From NCBI GenBank assembly GCA_905250125.1, contig CAJNOL010000388.1, positions 83,458 to 147,457 of the forward strand: 64,000 bases of DNA. Direction: 5' to 3'. This stretch comes from Rotaria sordida (lineage: Eukaryota; Rotifera; Eurotatoria; Philodinida; Philodinidae). The number at the start of each line of letters is the position of its first letter. Positions within the stretch are counted from its first letter, which is position 1. Under the pieces are notes generated by a model. That model saw only the letters and a list, made by a program, of their open reading frames with translations, ran no database searches and was not told the DNA's origin. Made by a program: the position numbers and the translations under genes. This document shows, piece by piece, positions 52,601-63,760 of the stretch.

Positions 52601-52617
52601 ATAATACAACTTCCTAA
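37638..52617 (+). CDS. CLASP: CLASP (CLIP-associating protein; Orbit/MAST), microtubule plus-end rescue factor
   Basis: Stabilises microtubule plus ends at kinetochores and cell cortex. Exons 1-16: 37638-37841, 37895-37976, 38035-38078, 38131-38187, 38237-38331, 39677-39752, 39816-39913, 39974-40056, 40981-41004, 41062-41184, 41238-41330, 41600-41667, 41806-41898, 41980-42332, 42411-42636, 42708-42781. Exons 17-31: 42841-42875, 44817-44909, 45013-45045, 45533-45757, 45849-45893, 46058-46194, 47008-47111, 47175-47628, 47689-47775, 48943-49013, 49096-49375, 49434-49769, 51343-51549, 51821-51937, 52513-52617. Phases agree; 1373 aa (human CLASP2 about 1294, CLASP1 about 1538). TOG1 about 10-240 (VDRLGDAKDQ, EIYRHVGEKV); TOG2 about 335-570 (DLRSQVVREACITLAFMS, NLIQNSAKIIATSG); Ser/Arg linker to about 785 with an EB-binding SxIP motif (TRSRIP, 45685-45699); TOG3 about 788-1000 (NEWAERKESLASLY); C-terminal CLIP-binding HEAT domain 1120-1373. 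CATAG ends directly before the ATG. Confidence 0.95.
40106..40129. repeat. (TG)n microsatellite in CLASP intron 8
   Basis: A GTGTGTGTGT run about 280 bp upstream of the alternative first exon. A second (GT)n lies at 45301-45322, in intron 19. Confidence 0.85.
40405..40552 (+). CDS. CLASP internal alternative first exon (TOG1-less isoform)
   Basis: Inside intron 8, ATG 40405 opens 49 codons (MNSTLLEQFLGPSSTRFQLP to NRTRKLLL) ending in phase 1 at a GTATAA donor. That is the same phase as exon 8, so it splices in frame to exon 9 (40981). The product would lack TOG1 and have about 1176 aa. It parallels mammalian CLASP beta/gamma forms that start from internal promoters, but its residues do not resemble them. 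It has no Cys pair near the N-terminus, so palmitoylation as in CLASP2-beta is not suggested. Confidence 0.6.
42905..43568. repeat. fold-back element in CLASP intron 17
   Basis: The left arm at about 42910-43040 (GCCGATCTCGACCACT, AGAATGTAGAT, TTATTGCTTGATTACAAA) is inverted at about 43440-43568 (TTTGTAATCAAGCAATAA, ATCTACATTCTTGG, GTGGTCGAGATCGGC). The spacer is about 400 bp without coding content. Confidence 0.75.
44188..44622. repeat. fold-back element in CLASP intron 17
   Basis: Arms of about 200 bp (44188-44392 and 44431-44622). TTCAATAGCCAATGAAGTTC pairs with the inverse of AACTTTATTGGCTATTCGAA, and TTTTCTATGACC with GGTCATAGAAAA. This is the second of two independent fold-backs in the same 1.9-kb intron. 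Confidence 0.75.
45418..45475. repeat. small palindrome, TAGARCCYAT family, in CLASP intron 19
   Basis: GAGTATAACCCATTGGATCA and ATCCAATAGGTTCTACTC are inverted halves. This is the same wording as the outer part of the 30.2-kb element. Confidence 0.6.
49811..50028. mobile_element. hAT-type MITE with internal minisatellite, 8-bp target duplication
   Basis: In CLASP intron 28. The 30-bp terminal inverted repeats are perfect: the left begins CAAGGGGGAAAAAGCGAGAC at 49811, and the right is its exact complement ending at 50028. Both sides are flanked by ATATTACC (49803-49810 and 50029-50036), an 8-bp target-site duplication as hAT transposases make. Between the TIRs, the element is almost entirely a tandem array of 10-11-bp units (GTGAAGTACGA, GTGAAGTACA). 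No coding capacity. Perfect TIRs and duplication imply recent insertion. Confidence 0.85.
50285..50430. repeat. imperfect tandem/palindromic TTAGTATTAATGC repeats
   Basis: AGATGTCGGATTAGTATTAG and AGATGTCAGGTTAGCATTAA begin two related segments rich in TTAATTAATGC and AATACCAATAC words, each ending in ACACCCC or ACATCCC. This looks like two diverged copies of a small palindromic repeat. Confidence 0.5.
50532..51244. repeat. fold-back element in CLASP intron 28
   Basis: AGAACAAATGGAATTTCCTC pairs with GAGGAAGTTTCCTTTGTTC at 51225-51243. AATCAGCCAAGCATCCCTGA pairs with TCAGGTATGCTTGGCTGATT. Arms of about 250-300 bp surround a spacer of about 150 bp. Confidence 0.75.
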
Positions 52618-55334
52618 CCTTGTCCGCCATATTTTCATTTGTTTTTCTTTTGTGTGTATGTGTACATAGAGAGTTAGAATTTTTACTTTTATTCTTAACT
52701 CAATGTATGTGTGTGCTTTACAAAAAAAGAAAGAAGAATTTTTTTTAATTGAATACAATCTATATATATATATAAAGGTCATTAAATTCTGCATAGATTT
52801 TTTTTCTTCTTTATTAATAACTTACATAGATCTGAGGATTATCGTATTCGTTGATGTTTTCAATACTACAGATATTTTCAAATAGAAAAAACAAAATCTT
52901 TGATCGAGATCGAAAGGATTATTGAATATCTTTTTAATGAACATATATGTATTGTAAAAGTATGAATAATCTTATTACTAATAAGATTGAAGAACAGTCT
53001 GAACTATGCTAATTAAAACTTTTATCCTCAACGTTATTTATAGCAACAAAACTTGTATTGTTTGTTGTTTTATATCAGACATAGATTAAAAAAAAAAACT
53101 TTCAACTAATCTGTTAATCCCAGCTAGATGTTATATGAGTATTAAAACAATTCTTTGTATTATTCATAAATATTGTTCATGGAAAATATCATTAAAATAT
53201 ATCGATTATATCCAGCTGTTATTGAAAAGATATGATCCAAGACCTTGGCATATTCATTATTAACTGCACAATGGATAATAGAAAAATATGGTAACTACCA
53301 GCGAAATATGTTTTTTTATGTCAATGCAAATGTATTAAAAAATGTATATATTGTATTAGAAGTAATAGATTACTAGACCAAAAAAAATCGAAATGATCCA
53401 ATGAAATAGTTTACACTCTATGACCATACTAGTTTGCACTCGAATTAATACTCATGAGAGAGTTTAGTTAGATTTTATCGAACATGAATCGACAATTATT
53501 CGTAAAGACTATTAGAAACATATAATAGAATAATTTATTAAACATAAAATTTTATGCTTATGTTTTGATGATGCAATACAAGGAACAAAATATGCATCAA
53601 ATCGCATAGCAAAATAAATCATTGTTTGTATGAAAGAACTTAATATTTAAGTTATAACACGTAATGATTTATTGATTTAGAATTCTAGATGCTGCTGCTC
53701 TTATGAACTATTCAATTCCGAGACTTATGAAAGAGCGAGAAGAGGAAAACACAAAGTGTCGACATTGAAAGACATGAAAAGTATAAGAAAAACAGAAATA
53801 AAAAAAATCTTGAAACGATGATATTGAGAACACTTTGAGGTTATTTACAAAAAAAACAAAAACGTTTTATATTAATTTACTGTACTCATAGATCGATATA
53901 TATCAGATATTTATTTCAATAAAAGAAAAAAAAAATTTTTATCCTTTGTTGAAAACTAATTCAATGACTTGTATACAAAACTTATTGCAATCCAAAGATT
54001 ATTAACCAAAATATAAGATCATTTCATACTATATAATACATGTTATAAAGTAAAAAGTATATCAAATATACATTGATTTTATTCACTAGATGTTCATACT
54101 TAATAACAACAGTCTTCATACGAAAATATAAACAATAGTTATTACTTATTTGGCATTATGTTTATATTCGATAAAAAAAAACCGATAATTTCTAATGGCA
54201 TTCTATTTATGTATACGTGTTTGTATTAGCTAGACCATAGAAGAAAAAGTTTAACGTATCTATTATCTCTATTATCTATCCGTTAAACAGATATTTATGT
54301 GTAATACAGTACAATATGGTTTGATCAACAAAAAAATATTCTTGGTAAAATTTATTCTCTAATTAGAAAATTAGTAATGCATGACCTGTGAAAAATAACT
54401 ATTAATCAATAAATAAGATATTTTGTATTTTGGTTCATTAAATGAATCGATAACACAAATTGTTTATTAAAAAGAAAATATTCTACTATCTAATAAATAA
54501 TTTTCGTTCGATAAACAGATAAACTAATTATTGATTCTGTTCAACAGATAAATAACAACTGTTAATATTATCGTGTCCTGTATGTGTCAATCACGGTTGA
54601 AGAAAAATTCTTGTTGTATTTTTTTGTTTGCATATGATGAGTAACATGTGATTGCGTGATTAGATTTTTAATGAAATTGAAAATTGATTTTCATTTATTA
54701 TCGGAAGGATATATAGTATAACGAAAAAAAACTAATGGTCGTATGTCGTTTTATCATATATTTGTTTTTTTTTATTTTAATCGTTATTCTTGTCAGGTCA
54801 GGTTTGTCAAGAAAGTTTTTTTTTTGTTGATTTTAGTAAATTATGAATAAATAATCTTTTTTAATATAAATTCAAAGTAAACTTTGTAGGTTAGAAAGAA
54901 AACTAATTCTATTTCTTCGACAGACGACTATTATTTCGTAAGAGCTTATTTCTTTTCGTCCGGAAAATTTTAATATTTGCTTAAATAAAAATTCATTTTT
55001 TTGAAAGAAGATTTCAACAAGATTATTAAGATTAAATCACAAACAATGAATAAAATGTCAAATCATAGTAATCATTTTATTCTAGCCCAAAGAGAAAAAA
55101 ATATTTTACAGAGGCGGAGATTGAAGAGAAAAAAAAATATATATATATATAGAGAGAGAGAAAAATTTCTCTGCGCTTCCTTTTTTTTTTCCTCTTGTAT
55201 CTCATCAATGTCATTCATTTCATTCACCGTCAATCTATACAAACAGTCGTCTTTTCATCTATCTAAATCTGTTTTCTTAACTGTTACTTTTCTACATAAG
55301 ATTAATAAATAATCACTTTAGATTTATCATCAAA
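52618..55334. other. intergenic between CLASP and the LW-amide gene
   Basis: No gene seen. It is AT-rich and includes the CLASP 3' end and an A-rich plus (TA)n/(GA)n tract at 55125-55160 about 180 bp before the neuropeptide start. Open frames here are low-complexity. Confidence 0.5.
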
Positions 55335-56521
55335 ATGAAGTTATATATCTTCATATTCGTCCTACTCATTGTCTTGATACAAACATGTTTAATTCAAGCT
55401 AAACTAATGGAAAGTTCTGCGAATAGTGACAATTACAAACAGTAAGTGCATAGAAGATAATGAGCAGCTACGAATGGCATTCAGTTCCGTTTTAAACTTA
55501 GGCAGCAAAAAATCAGAATATTTCCGATTACTGAAATAATAGATTTTTTTTCTCTTTTTATTCGATATTCTAATTTTCAATTGTCATGTATTTCTAAGGG
55601 TTTTTTCTTTCATCTACTTATAACTATATAATTGATCCTCTTTGTTTTTTTTTCCGTGTTAGCTAGTCAATAAAAGAGAATAACACAATAGTATCTAACA
55701 GATTCAAAAAGGCACAAAAACCTGATGTGATTCAATGAGACAATGATTTTTTTTGTTTTCTTAGCTCATAAATCATTTTCGAGAGATATTTTTTTTTTTT
55801 AGGAAAAATATTCATTTCGACATCGTATAGTCTTGTAAATGATTATATGTAAAATTAGCAAAAAATTTAAAGATATTCTCAATTCTTAATCTATTTGATC
55901 ATTAGTGAATATTCATTGGTTTGAGTAGTTTATTTCTATGAATACAATTGATATATAAAATGGATGAAGTTATTTACTTCGTTGTTGTTTTTCTGAGTTT
56001 ATTCCATTTCAATTGTTCTCTACATCAAACTTTGCCGAAAAACAAAACGTATATAACTGAAAATAGTGATAATTTAAGTAATGTTGTATTTTAATAATCT
56101 TTAAAAAATAAAGTAGAATAATAAACAAGTTTAATATAGAATTAAAAAAGTTATGTTTTTTGGTTTTATTCCAGAATACATTTGTTTGTTTGTTTTAATG
56201 CATTTTAGCGTTTTAAATAAACGTATAAATGGACTATGGGGAAAACGTTTAAATAATTTATGGGGAAAACGATCTGAAAGTGATAGTGATGAAAAATATC
56301 ATTATACTCTTCGAGAACTCTATGATCAAGCATATCGTAATCAATATGCACATCCTCGATATTCGGGTTACAGTAGTGATTGTAAGTTAATTCATTTGAT
56401 AATGATATAATTTTTTTGTTTATTTAATTCTTTAGTAAATCCTTTGACTATTCAACAATTAATGGCACAGCGTACAGAATTGGATGATGACAATGAAAAT
56501 ACAGCGGACAATATGTCATAA
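55335..56521 (+). CDS. neuropeptide precursor with two LW-amide peptides
   Basis: Three exons: 55335-55441, 56209-56381 and 56436-56521; phases agree; 121 aa. A hydrophobic signal peptide (MKLYIFIFVLLIVLIQTC.., about 1-23) is followed by a short spacer ending VLNKR. Two back-to-back peptides are bounded by dibasic sites: INGLWGKR and LNNLWGKR. Prohormone convertase/carboxypeptidase cleavage and PAM amidation of the Gly would release INGLW-amide and LNNLW-amide. The acidic remainder (SESDSDEKYHYTLRELYDQ.. to DNMS) has no Cys and no further KR site with Gly. The LW-amide end recalls cnidarian GLWamides and nematode MIP-like NLP-38 peptides (GLWG, NSLWG), but the N-terminal Trp of MIP/allatostatin-B peptides is absent. 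AATAAA is at 56610-56615. Precursor nature is strong; family membership is tentative. Confidence 0.82.
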
Positions 56522-57263
56522 AAGAATAATAATAAAGAGCAGGATTTATCTTTTTCTTTCGATCTTTTTTTCTTTCTTATATATTTTGTGTAATAATCTA
56601 TATCAACCAAATAAACTCGAACAACATGCTGTGCGTTTTTTACCATCAATTAAAATGTTTTTTTTTTTTTTGATTTTAAATTAATACACATATATATATA
56701 TATATATATCGTGAAAAGATAATAATTGAAATTATGGTATAATTTTCAAAATAATCAATTTGAAAACTTCCATGAATAGTATTAACTTAGGATCTGCAAA
56801 TATTTTCTCTGCTGCTTCATATCATTATTTATGATTGTTTTTTGTTCCTTATTTCTGTTGGCATTTGTCTTTTTTTTTTCAGAGTAATTCAAATAATCTA
56901 TATTCGATTTTGACATTCAGCTGTCATACGAACTATTACTAATATAATAAATATTAATGTTTTTTATTTTACATATTTATAGTTAATTAAACAATTTTTA
57001 TAGTTAATAGCATGTGGGATATAAACTTTGAATATAATTTGTTATGGAATAACTAAATAGGTACGACAAAATAAATGACTCTCTTCATATATTTTTTTTT
57101 TTGGTATTTCAATTTGTCCTTGTCATTTTGATATAATTTTTTCTGAAATTAAAAAATTCAGCTTTTAATTCTCTAAAAAATTGTATATTTTTATTAATAA
57201 AAAAAAATGTTTCTTAGGTTTCTAACAGGCAATATAAAAAAAGTATTTGATTACAAACCACGT

Positions 57264-58115
57264 TCCAACTTAGCCTTTTAATGAAAGTTTGCTATCATAC
57301 TTATTAATCACTCAAGTGATGCTCTATTTGACTCTTAGCTCTTCTCATTTGTTAGCAGAAATGGAGTCCGATTCAGTTCCGAAAAAGCACGAACCGATTG
57401 TAACGACAAACTAGAAGCGTAGCTCACCATTACAGTCGCTAATGATCTTTATTGAGCTACTTGATATCTACAGAATGTAACTACTTCACATACGACACAT
57501 GCTTATATAGAAGGAAGGAAGATGAGCATAAGAAAGAACAGTAGAAAGAGGAAAGAGGAAGGGAGGATCAACGGGAGTTGATATCAATATTAACACATCG
57601 ATTCCATCTCTGTTTGTTACTGGCGAATTTTCATTGAAATTAAATAAAATTGCACTGATCTGAGCATTGATTATTCTCTAAGATCAATGATCCTTATCGT
57701 CAGAAGGTACAAAATTGCAATTTATCCATACAATACTCCTATGTCAATTTGTAGCTGTTCATTTAATTGCTTTAATTCTCAGATTACTGTAAGAATTATA
57801 ATTATCCAATGTGTGTTGAGTCAAAAAGACTGAATTTACACTTATAAAGAATAAGAAGCTTAATAACCACAAAGAAGTTCGAGTATAAGAACATAAATAT
57901 ACATGTCATCATTTTATTCAATGATGAAGTTGTAACATTTTTGTGTCTTATGTTGATAAAAGATATTTGATTTTCGAATAATCGATGTCTAAATCAATAG
58001 AATATTCTATTTCAATGGAAATTTATCAGTACCAAGTTAGAATAAATTAGAGTGAAAAAAATAACATCACTTAAATAATTAATAAGTATGATAACAAACT
58101 TTCATACGCTAAGAT
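57264..58115. mobile_element. TIR-bounded element, about 0.85 kb
   Basis: ATGAAAGTTTGCTATCATAC at 57280 is mirrored by GTATGATAACAAACTTTCAT ending near 58107. Similarity continues inward over about 60 bp (AAGTGATG..) and outward to CTTAGC. The interior (57330-58060) has no coding frame. No target duplication was recognised. Confidence 0.5.
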
Positions 58116-58153
58116 GAAAAGTGATGTTTATTCAAATACTCTTTCTATATTTA

Positions 58154-58534
58154 GGGGTGCAACAAATCCTTATTTTTTGTACAAAGATTGAATTTTTTCA
58201 GAATGAAAATCCACCAAATCCAACCAAATCTTCATGTCAATTATAATCAGTTTTAATCGCTCTTTCTAATACTGGTATTTATTTACCAAATCCCTACCAA
58301 ATCTTGCGTAAGATTTGGCAGGATTTGGTGAAAATGGCGATATATTTAACAAATCCCACCAAATTCTACGCACGATTTGGTAGGGATTTGGTAAATAAAT
58401 ACCAGTATCAGAAAGAGCGATTAAAGCTGATCATGATTGACACGAAGATTTGGTTGGATTTGGGGGGGTTTTCATTCAGAAAAGTTTCAATATTTGTACA
58501 AAAATGTACAAAAAATAAGGATTTGTTGCACCCC
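58154..58534. mobile_element. MITE with TA duplication and near full-length palindromy
   Basis: Termini GGGGTGCAACAAATCCTTAT (58154) and its complement ending at 58534 are perfect over about 30 bp, with TA on both sides (58152-58153 and 58535-58536). Most of the 381 bp folds back on itself, with repeated AATCCCACCAAAT/ATTTGGT words and pairing GCTCTTTCTAATACTGGTAT and ATACCAGTATCAGAAAGAGC. A TA duplication suggests Tc1/mariner-type mobilisation. The apparent 85-residue open frame across it is a by-product. Confidence 0.8.
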
Positions 58535-60114
58535 TATCTATATTATTTGTCAGAAAATTAGGAAAATTTTTTTTTTCATTAATAATTATATACAATTTTT
58601 TAGAGAATTAAAATCTGAATCTTTTAAATCAAAAAAACAATTTGTTTCGAAAAGACAAGAATAGATTGATATATCAAATAAAAATGTTGAGAGAGTCGTT
58701 GAATCTGCTGTACCTGTTGTTTTCTTATAAATCATTATCATCATTAGACAATTCATAACTTGAAATATCTTGAAATTTCTCTATATCATTTCGAATAACA
58801 TCCGGATGAATAATTGTTTCCTATGACTAAATTTACAATATAGCAAAAAAATGAATTTTACTACAAGGCTATATATCATAACTGATGACATACAATTAAA
58901 TTTAAGATAAATTTTTCGATATTATAGGGTGTTCGAGCACTATAGTTGTTTGTTTACAAATTCAGATTCAAATTTTCATGTTTTTTTTTGCTCTTCTCTT
59001 TTTTTTATGGAATAAATTATATTTGTCATGTATTATAGTTATGGTCATATAGAGACCTAGATTCGCTACAATTAGCTCTATTTTAAAAGACGACAGCTAT
59101 TAATAAATTGAAGTGATAGCTAATTTTTTTATGCATACGTGACACTTGTCTAAATCGTGGTTTTTTTTCTATCACTGTTACGTATTTCTTATATTTTCGA
59201 AGAAAAATATAATGAATATAAGTGTTATGACAATGCTTTGAGACTTTCTCTCTTCCTAAATATTTTAGCAACCAGGATTCAGGGTTAGAGGTTAATGAAT
59301 ATGTTTTTTCTAGTAGTAGGAAGGTTAAAAGGAGAAAAGCCAACGTTATTGAGTACATTTCTCTAGAAATCAAGGAAAAAAGGCGTCACACTGATTTCTT
59401 CACAACAGAAAAATGCTCTGTACAATATGAACTACTCTAGAACATTCGAAAGTTTTCCGCAAAATTTGAATGGCTGGAATATGTTTGTGAATGTTCAAAG
59501 TAGTGCACTTTTTCAGATTTTTTCGCAGATAAAAGTTTATATTCAAGATTTCAATAATGATAGGTAGTGATGTATTGATTTGTTACGATCATCATATAAT
59601 TGACATAAAATAAGCATGAACTGATCAAGTTATAAGTTTGAGAAATAATCAATATTAGTGTTCGTGAGCTCATCGAGTTACATAATACAAAAAAGAATAG
59701 CAACAAGACAAACAAAAAAATAGAGTGACAGTAAAAATTCTATTCAACATGCAGAAATAGATAAAGCAGATTGTTTCTTCTGGCGATTGCTTATCCTTGG
59801 AAAACAACTGTAGTCTGATAGAGATTTTTCACTTAATGTATTTTGTATCAATATAAGGTAAAAAAGTTCTCAGAACTTTTGTGATCGATATATCTCTGCA
59901 GCCACTGAAGTAATTTCAACAAGTAAATACTCATGTTCAAGAATATTTGAAGATATACTTATTGTGCAAAAATAAAGATTCCAGCTTAAAAAATAAGAGT
60001 GGTATAAATGTGAGAATATTACTAAACTTTTTCAGAAACGTTTTTTACTCTTGTTGCAAAAGTCTTTGCAGTAGATGTTTAATCAATTGTCGACCACGTA
60101 TAACTCACTAGAGT

Positions 60115-61085
60115 GAATCAAAAGTAATTAGCCAAAACGAGCATTTCGTGCTCTTTCTACATATGTGTTCAGAATTTTTTTCTGACGTATGGTTGGTTCA
60201 TTAAGCGTAAATCCTTCAAGGGATCAAAAACGATGTTTGTACAAAACACTCAGTTAACAGCTCTTCGTATATATTTGCTCATTTTTTGGACACTCAGATG
60301 CTATTGAGGAGAATAAAAAGTAAGCAGCTACGATCAGAATTTGATGCTCTTTCTAAGTGTATTTTCAGAATTTTTGTTGTTTTTATTCCAATAGAAATTG
60401 ATTTGCAAACTGTATGCTCACTAGTGATAGTGTTGAGTATGAACGACTATCAGTTGAGATGATCAGAACAAGAAGCATATATATTCTTAGATGCTAGAAC
60501 AACTTATTAACAATGATCTTTTGTCAAAGGAATCTATACATCATACCGAGTGGGCCAAAAGTAAGGTAACACAGAAAAAATTGAATATCTCCATTACGGC
60601 TTGCGTAAACGAGCTCATTTTTTTTTTATCAATGATAGAAGCATGTTCAAACTTTATATCCACAAAGATATACCTAACGAGATCCTTTGTTAAGTATCAC
60701 TATTGATCTTAAGAAAAAAATGTTACTTTTTCACAGATAAGAAATTAAATAATATAAAGGACGGTGCAAAGGTCACTTTATCGAAAACAAAATTGAATAT
60801 GTCAATTACAGCTTGAGCAAATGAGCTGATTTTTTTTATCAATGATAGAAGCATGTTCAAGCTTTATATCCACAAAGACACGCCTAACGAGATACTTTGT
60901 TAAGGATATTATTTTATTTCCTATCTTGGAAAAAATAACTTTTTTTTCGTAAGATCAATAGTGATACTTAACAAAGGATTTCGTTAGGCATGTCTTTGTG
61001 GATATAAAGCTTGAACATGCTTCTATCATTGATAAAAAAATGAGCTCGTTTGCTCAAGTCGTAATGGAGATATTCAATAACTTTC
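60115..61085. mobile_element. cluster of decayed mariner-like terminal fragments
   Basis: Direct partial repeats at about 60115-60185 and 60315-60385 share AAAAGTAA..AGC and GCTCTTTCTA..TCAGAATTTTT. Then come three copies of a 140-bp unit: 60555-60715 (+), 60755-60900 (+) and 60945-61085 (inverted). They share ATCAATGATAGAAGCATGTT and ATATCCACAAAGA. GAGTGGGCCAAAAGTAAGGT (60548) resembles mariner-type termini. No transposase. Confidence 0.55.
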
Positions 61086-62158
61086 ATTAAATACAAATAT
61101 CAGGAATAGCACTTCTGAACTTAGTTATTAGAGTGCTTGATAGATATTAATGATGTTACGTTTCTATATAAATCTGTTGTCATCTATATGAAATATATAA
61201 ATTTGAAAAGTCTATGTCACATATATATTTTCATAAATCCAGTTCGATGATCTGCTAGTAATATTATGCCATTCTATAGTATATTATGTCATCTAGCTAA
61301 CATTTAAGTGTGATGATAAAATAGTAGAAATTCGTTTACAAAAAAAATGATTATACAACCCATTCGTCAACATGAATTTAATATCAAAGGACTAGAATAT
61401 TATGATATTTCATATGTCTTTTTTTGATGATGTGTTATAAATTAAGACTTAACTTTTTGATTTATGATTTCAATTGTATTATGAAATAAAACAATCGGAA
61501 CATTTTTATAGATTACTCGTGATGTTCGATCAAACATAATCATAGCACTTTATATATCAATATAACAAAACATCACATAAAGCTATAATAGAGAAATAAA
61601 TAATAAATTATAACTAGTTATTTCGTAATTTGTGGTAAGTTTTTTTCAGAAGTTGCTGTATGCTAAATATTGAAATTAATTGAGGTAACATAAGTTGCAC
61701 TCATAGATTTTTAACAAATGCTGTAAAGGTATTTATCCACTTTGGACAGCAGGTTTCACTTGGTGCTGTATGAAGATGTTGATCATACCCATCAGTACAT
61801 GAACTGTGTTTGTTACGAATTTTCTCGATCGAGCCCTAACTGAAACTAATCGATATTCGGCAAATACTTTCCGAGTAGAGTTTTTAAACTTTTATTTTAT
61901 ATGAAAAAGTATACTACTTAGTTTCTGCCAAAAACAGCAACAAAAAAAGAAGATCATTTCAAAGTTCACAAAAAAACCAAATAATTCAAGATTCATTTGG
62001 TGTCCTTATACTTCTAAAATCTGATTAATTTCGATAAGTATATGTTTGCTTGTTACTAATGACGCTGGAATGGAACACAGTGTTGGTGCCAAACTTCATA
62101 ATTGTGAATCCATACATGAATGGTTTTTTCATCACGATAATACATATTCATCTTTTTG

Positions 62159-62362
62159 CTAATTTATTTTTCTCTCCATGTATTCAATTACTTTATAATC
62201 ATCTGTAGACGAATTTTTATTAAAAACAAATTCTTCTGGTAAAACAATATCATGTTCTACTTCTATAGCTTGTTCGCAAGTAAAATCGGTTATCAATTCT
62301 ATCCTTTTATATAAATTAGCAGTTTGAAAAAATAAAAATATTTGGAGCTGACGAGATCTCAT
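62159..62362 (-). CDS. possible terminal exon of an unknown gene
   Basis: A minus-strand open frame whose last about 48 codons have protein-like composition (IELITDFTCEQAIEVEHDIV, EEFVFNKNSSTDDYKVIEYM) and end in TAG. An acceptor-like TATAAAAG lies just upstream, but joining there needs an unknown partner. I recognise no family. Could be chance. Confidence 0.2.
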   Translation of the reverse strand: MRSRQLQIFLFFQTANLYKRIELITDFTCEQAIEVEHDIVLPEEFVFNKNSSTDDYKVIEYMERKIN

Positions 62363-63688
62363 TAATTATCGGGTCGCGGATCCTGATATGAGATTATACC
62401 TGGAGTCATGCACTGGTTCGGGCCGTGTGCTCGTTCAGATTGCAAGAGCCGTCAAAAGCCTACTACGAAATTCCTATTTCCCAATAATTGCACTAAAGTT
62501 TCTTTGAAAATTTAAACAATTAATTCCAACATCAACAATAGTATTATTATTTCGTTTATATTCCCTCATTGAATACCATCTTTTAAATGCTGTTCTATCG
62601 AAATTTGATTATTGAAGATAAATTAAACAAAAAAAAATATTATTCAAACATGTCAATGACATTATGACTGATTAAAACTAATTTATATTCAATTTTACTT
62701 AGTTGATTTATTGTTATTGTTTAACTCTCAAATGAAGAATATCTGTATATGCGTATGTTGGTCGAGCAAGATAAGAAAAAAAAGTAAATATATTAATCTT
62801 TGATGTTAGTCCGCAATCTCATGTCAACAATGATGACATTTGAGAATATAATTCAATAAAGAATATTTTCAAAGAATTAAAAATCGTACTTGCCCTTTTT
62901 CTTTCGAAAACAAACCAATAAATTTGTTATTTAGTGAAATTCTGCTATCAAGACATTTTTAATTGAAAAAGTATATTTACTATATCATTTTTGCTAAGCA
63001 AGCTTTTGATCAAATGAGTTTTCTTCATAGATTCAAAAAATTTCATCTATTTTATATTCCATATATATTTCATAAAAGCGTAATCGAAGGGAATGTTTTC
63101 CAAGTCAAAAAAGAAAAACAAAAGAATTTTTTCACTTAATACATCTTTTCATGATAGTGCACAAGAAAAAAAAAAGAGCAAAAGCGGATATAATAAAAAT
63201 GGAATGAAATCGATACATTGGTACAACAGGCAAAAAAAACAAGAAGCAAAATTGACAAAGTACGTAGTTGTACAAGAAAAAAAATACTTAATCAGAAAAA
63301 AACACAGAAGAAAAGGAATGCTGATAAAATACTGCAAAGAAAAAGCAACCCACAAGAGTGTAATGAAAAATGTCTTGCTCAATATCCCTATAAGAAAAAA
63401 AAATATGCAAATAGTTCAAAAAAAAAAAAAAAGAAAAGATAATCATGTATATAAAATCGATGCATTTAAATCATCACGCAATATTACAGTTTAAAACTCT
63501 AAATTTCCACACTAAATAAAAATTTGAAAAAAAAAATGAACTCGATAATTTGATTCTCATAATACAGTCATTAACATGCAGCAAATTTGAAAAATCTTAC
63601 CAACTTGGAAAATACTTTTACCACAATCCTAAATAATATAAAATAATCGAAATAAAATAAATCATTTTCTTTTCTTTTCTTTTCATAC

Positions 63689-63760
63689 CTTTCGATTGTC
63701 CACCTGGTGGCTGATGAACACGAGTTGTCTTTCGTTGATTTCCATCATCCCATTGATTAC
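63689..63760 (-). CDS. single internal exon, possibly Jupiter/HN1 (JPT) family
   Basis: On the minus strand, a T-rich TTTTAG acceptor (63762-63761) and a GTATGA donor bound 72 bp. One open frame reads NQWDDGNQRKTTRVHQPPGG then QSK. The RV-x-x-PPGG-x-S motif is typical of Jupiter microtubule-associated homologues, and the good splice sites support a real exon. The rest of the gene would lie beyond the right edge (5' part) and at an unidentified position to the left. A second open frame exists, so the reading is not certain. Confidence 0.3.

Larger units (their letters stand above)
56522..63688. other. 7.2-kb intergenic, repeat-rich
   Basis: No gene I can defend. It contains a TIR pair (57278/58108), the TA-flanked MITE 58154-58534, mariner-like decayed copies (60115-61085), a possible terminal exon (62159-62362, minus) and A-rich low-complexity sequence (63090-63450). 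Confidence 0.5.

Noticed and set aside
55001-55312. 103-residue open frame upstream of the LW-amide precursor
   Set aside because: Composed of A-rich and (TA)n/(GA)n tracts; likely promoter/5' UTR sequence.
58304-58664. Overlapping 75-85-residue open frames
   Set aside because: They lie on the palindromic MITE and its flank; the frame is a consequence of the repeat.
62370-62460. tRNA-like GC-rich stretch with GGTTCGGGCC
   Set aside because: Only a B-box-like word; no consistent cloverleaf or A-box spacing found by eye.
63093-63494. 133-residue Lys-rich open frame, with overlapping open frames on both strands
   Set aside because: A-rich low-complexity DNA gives Lys/Asn/Gln runs in several frames at once; no domain, no splice support.
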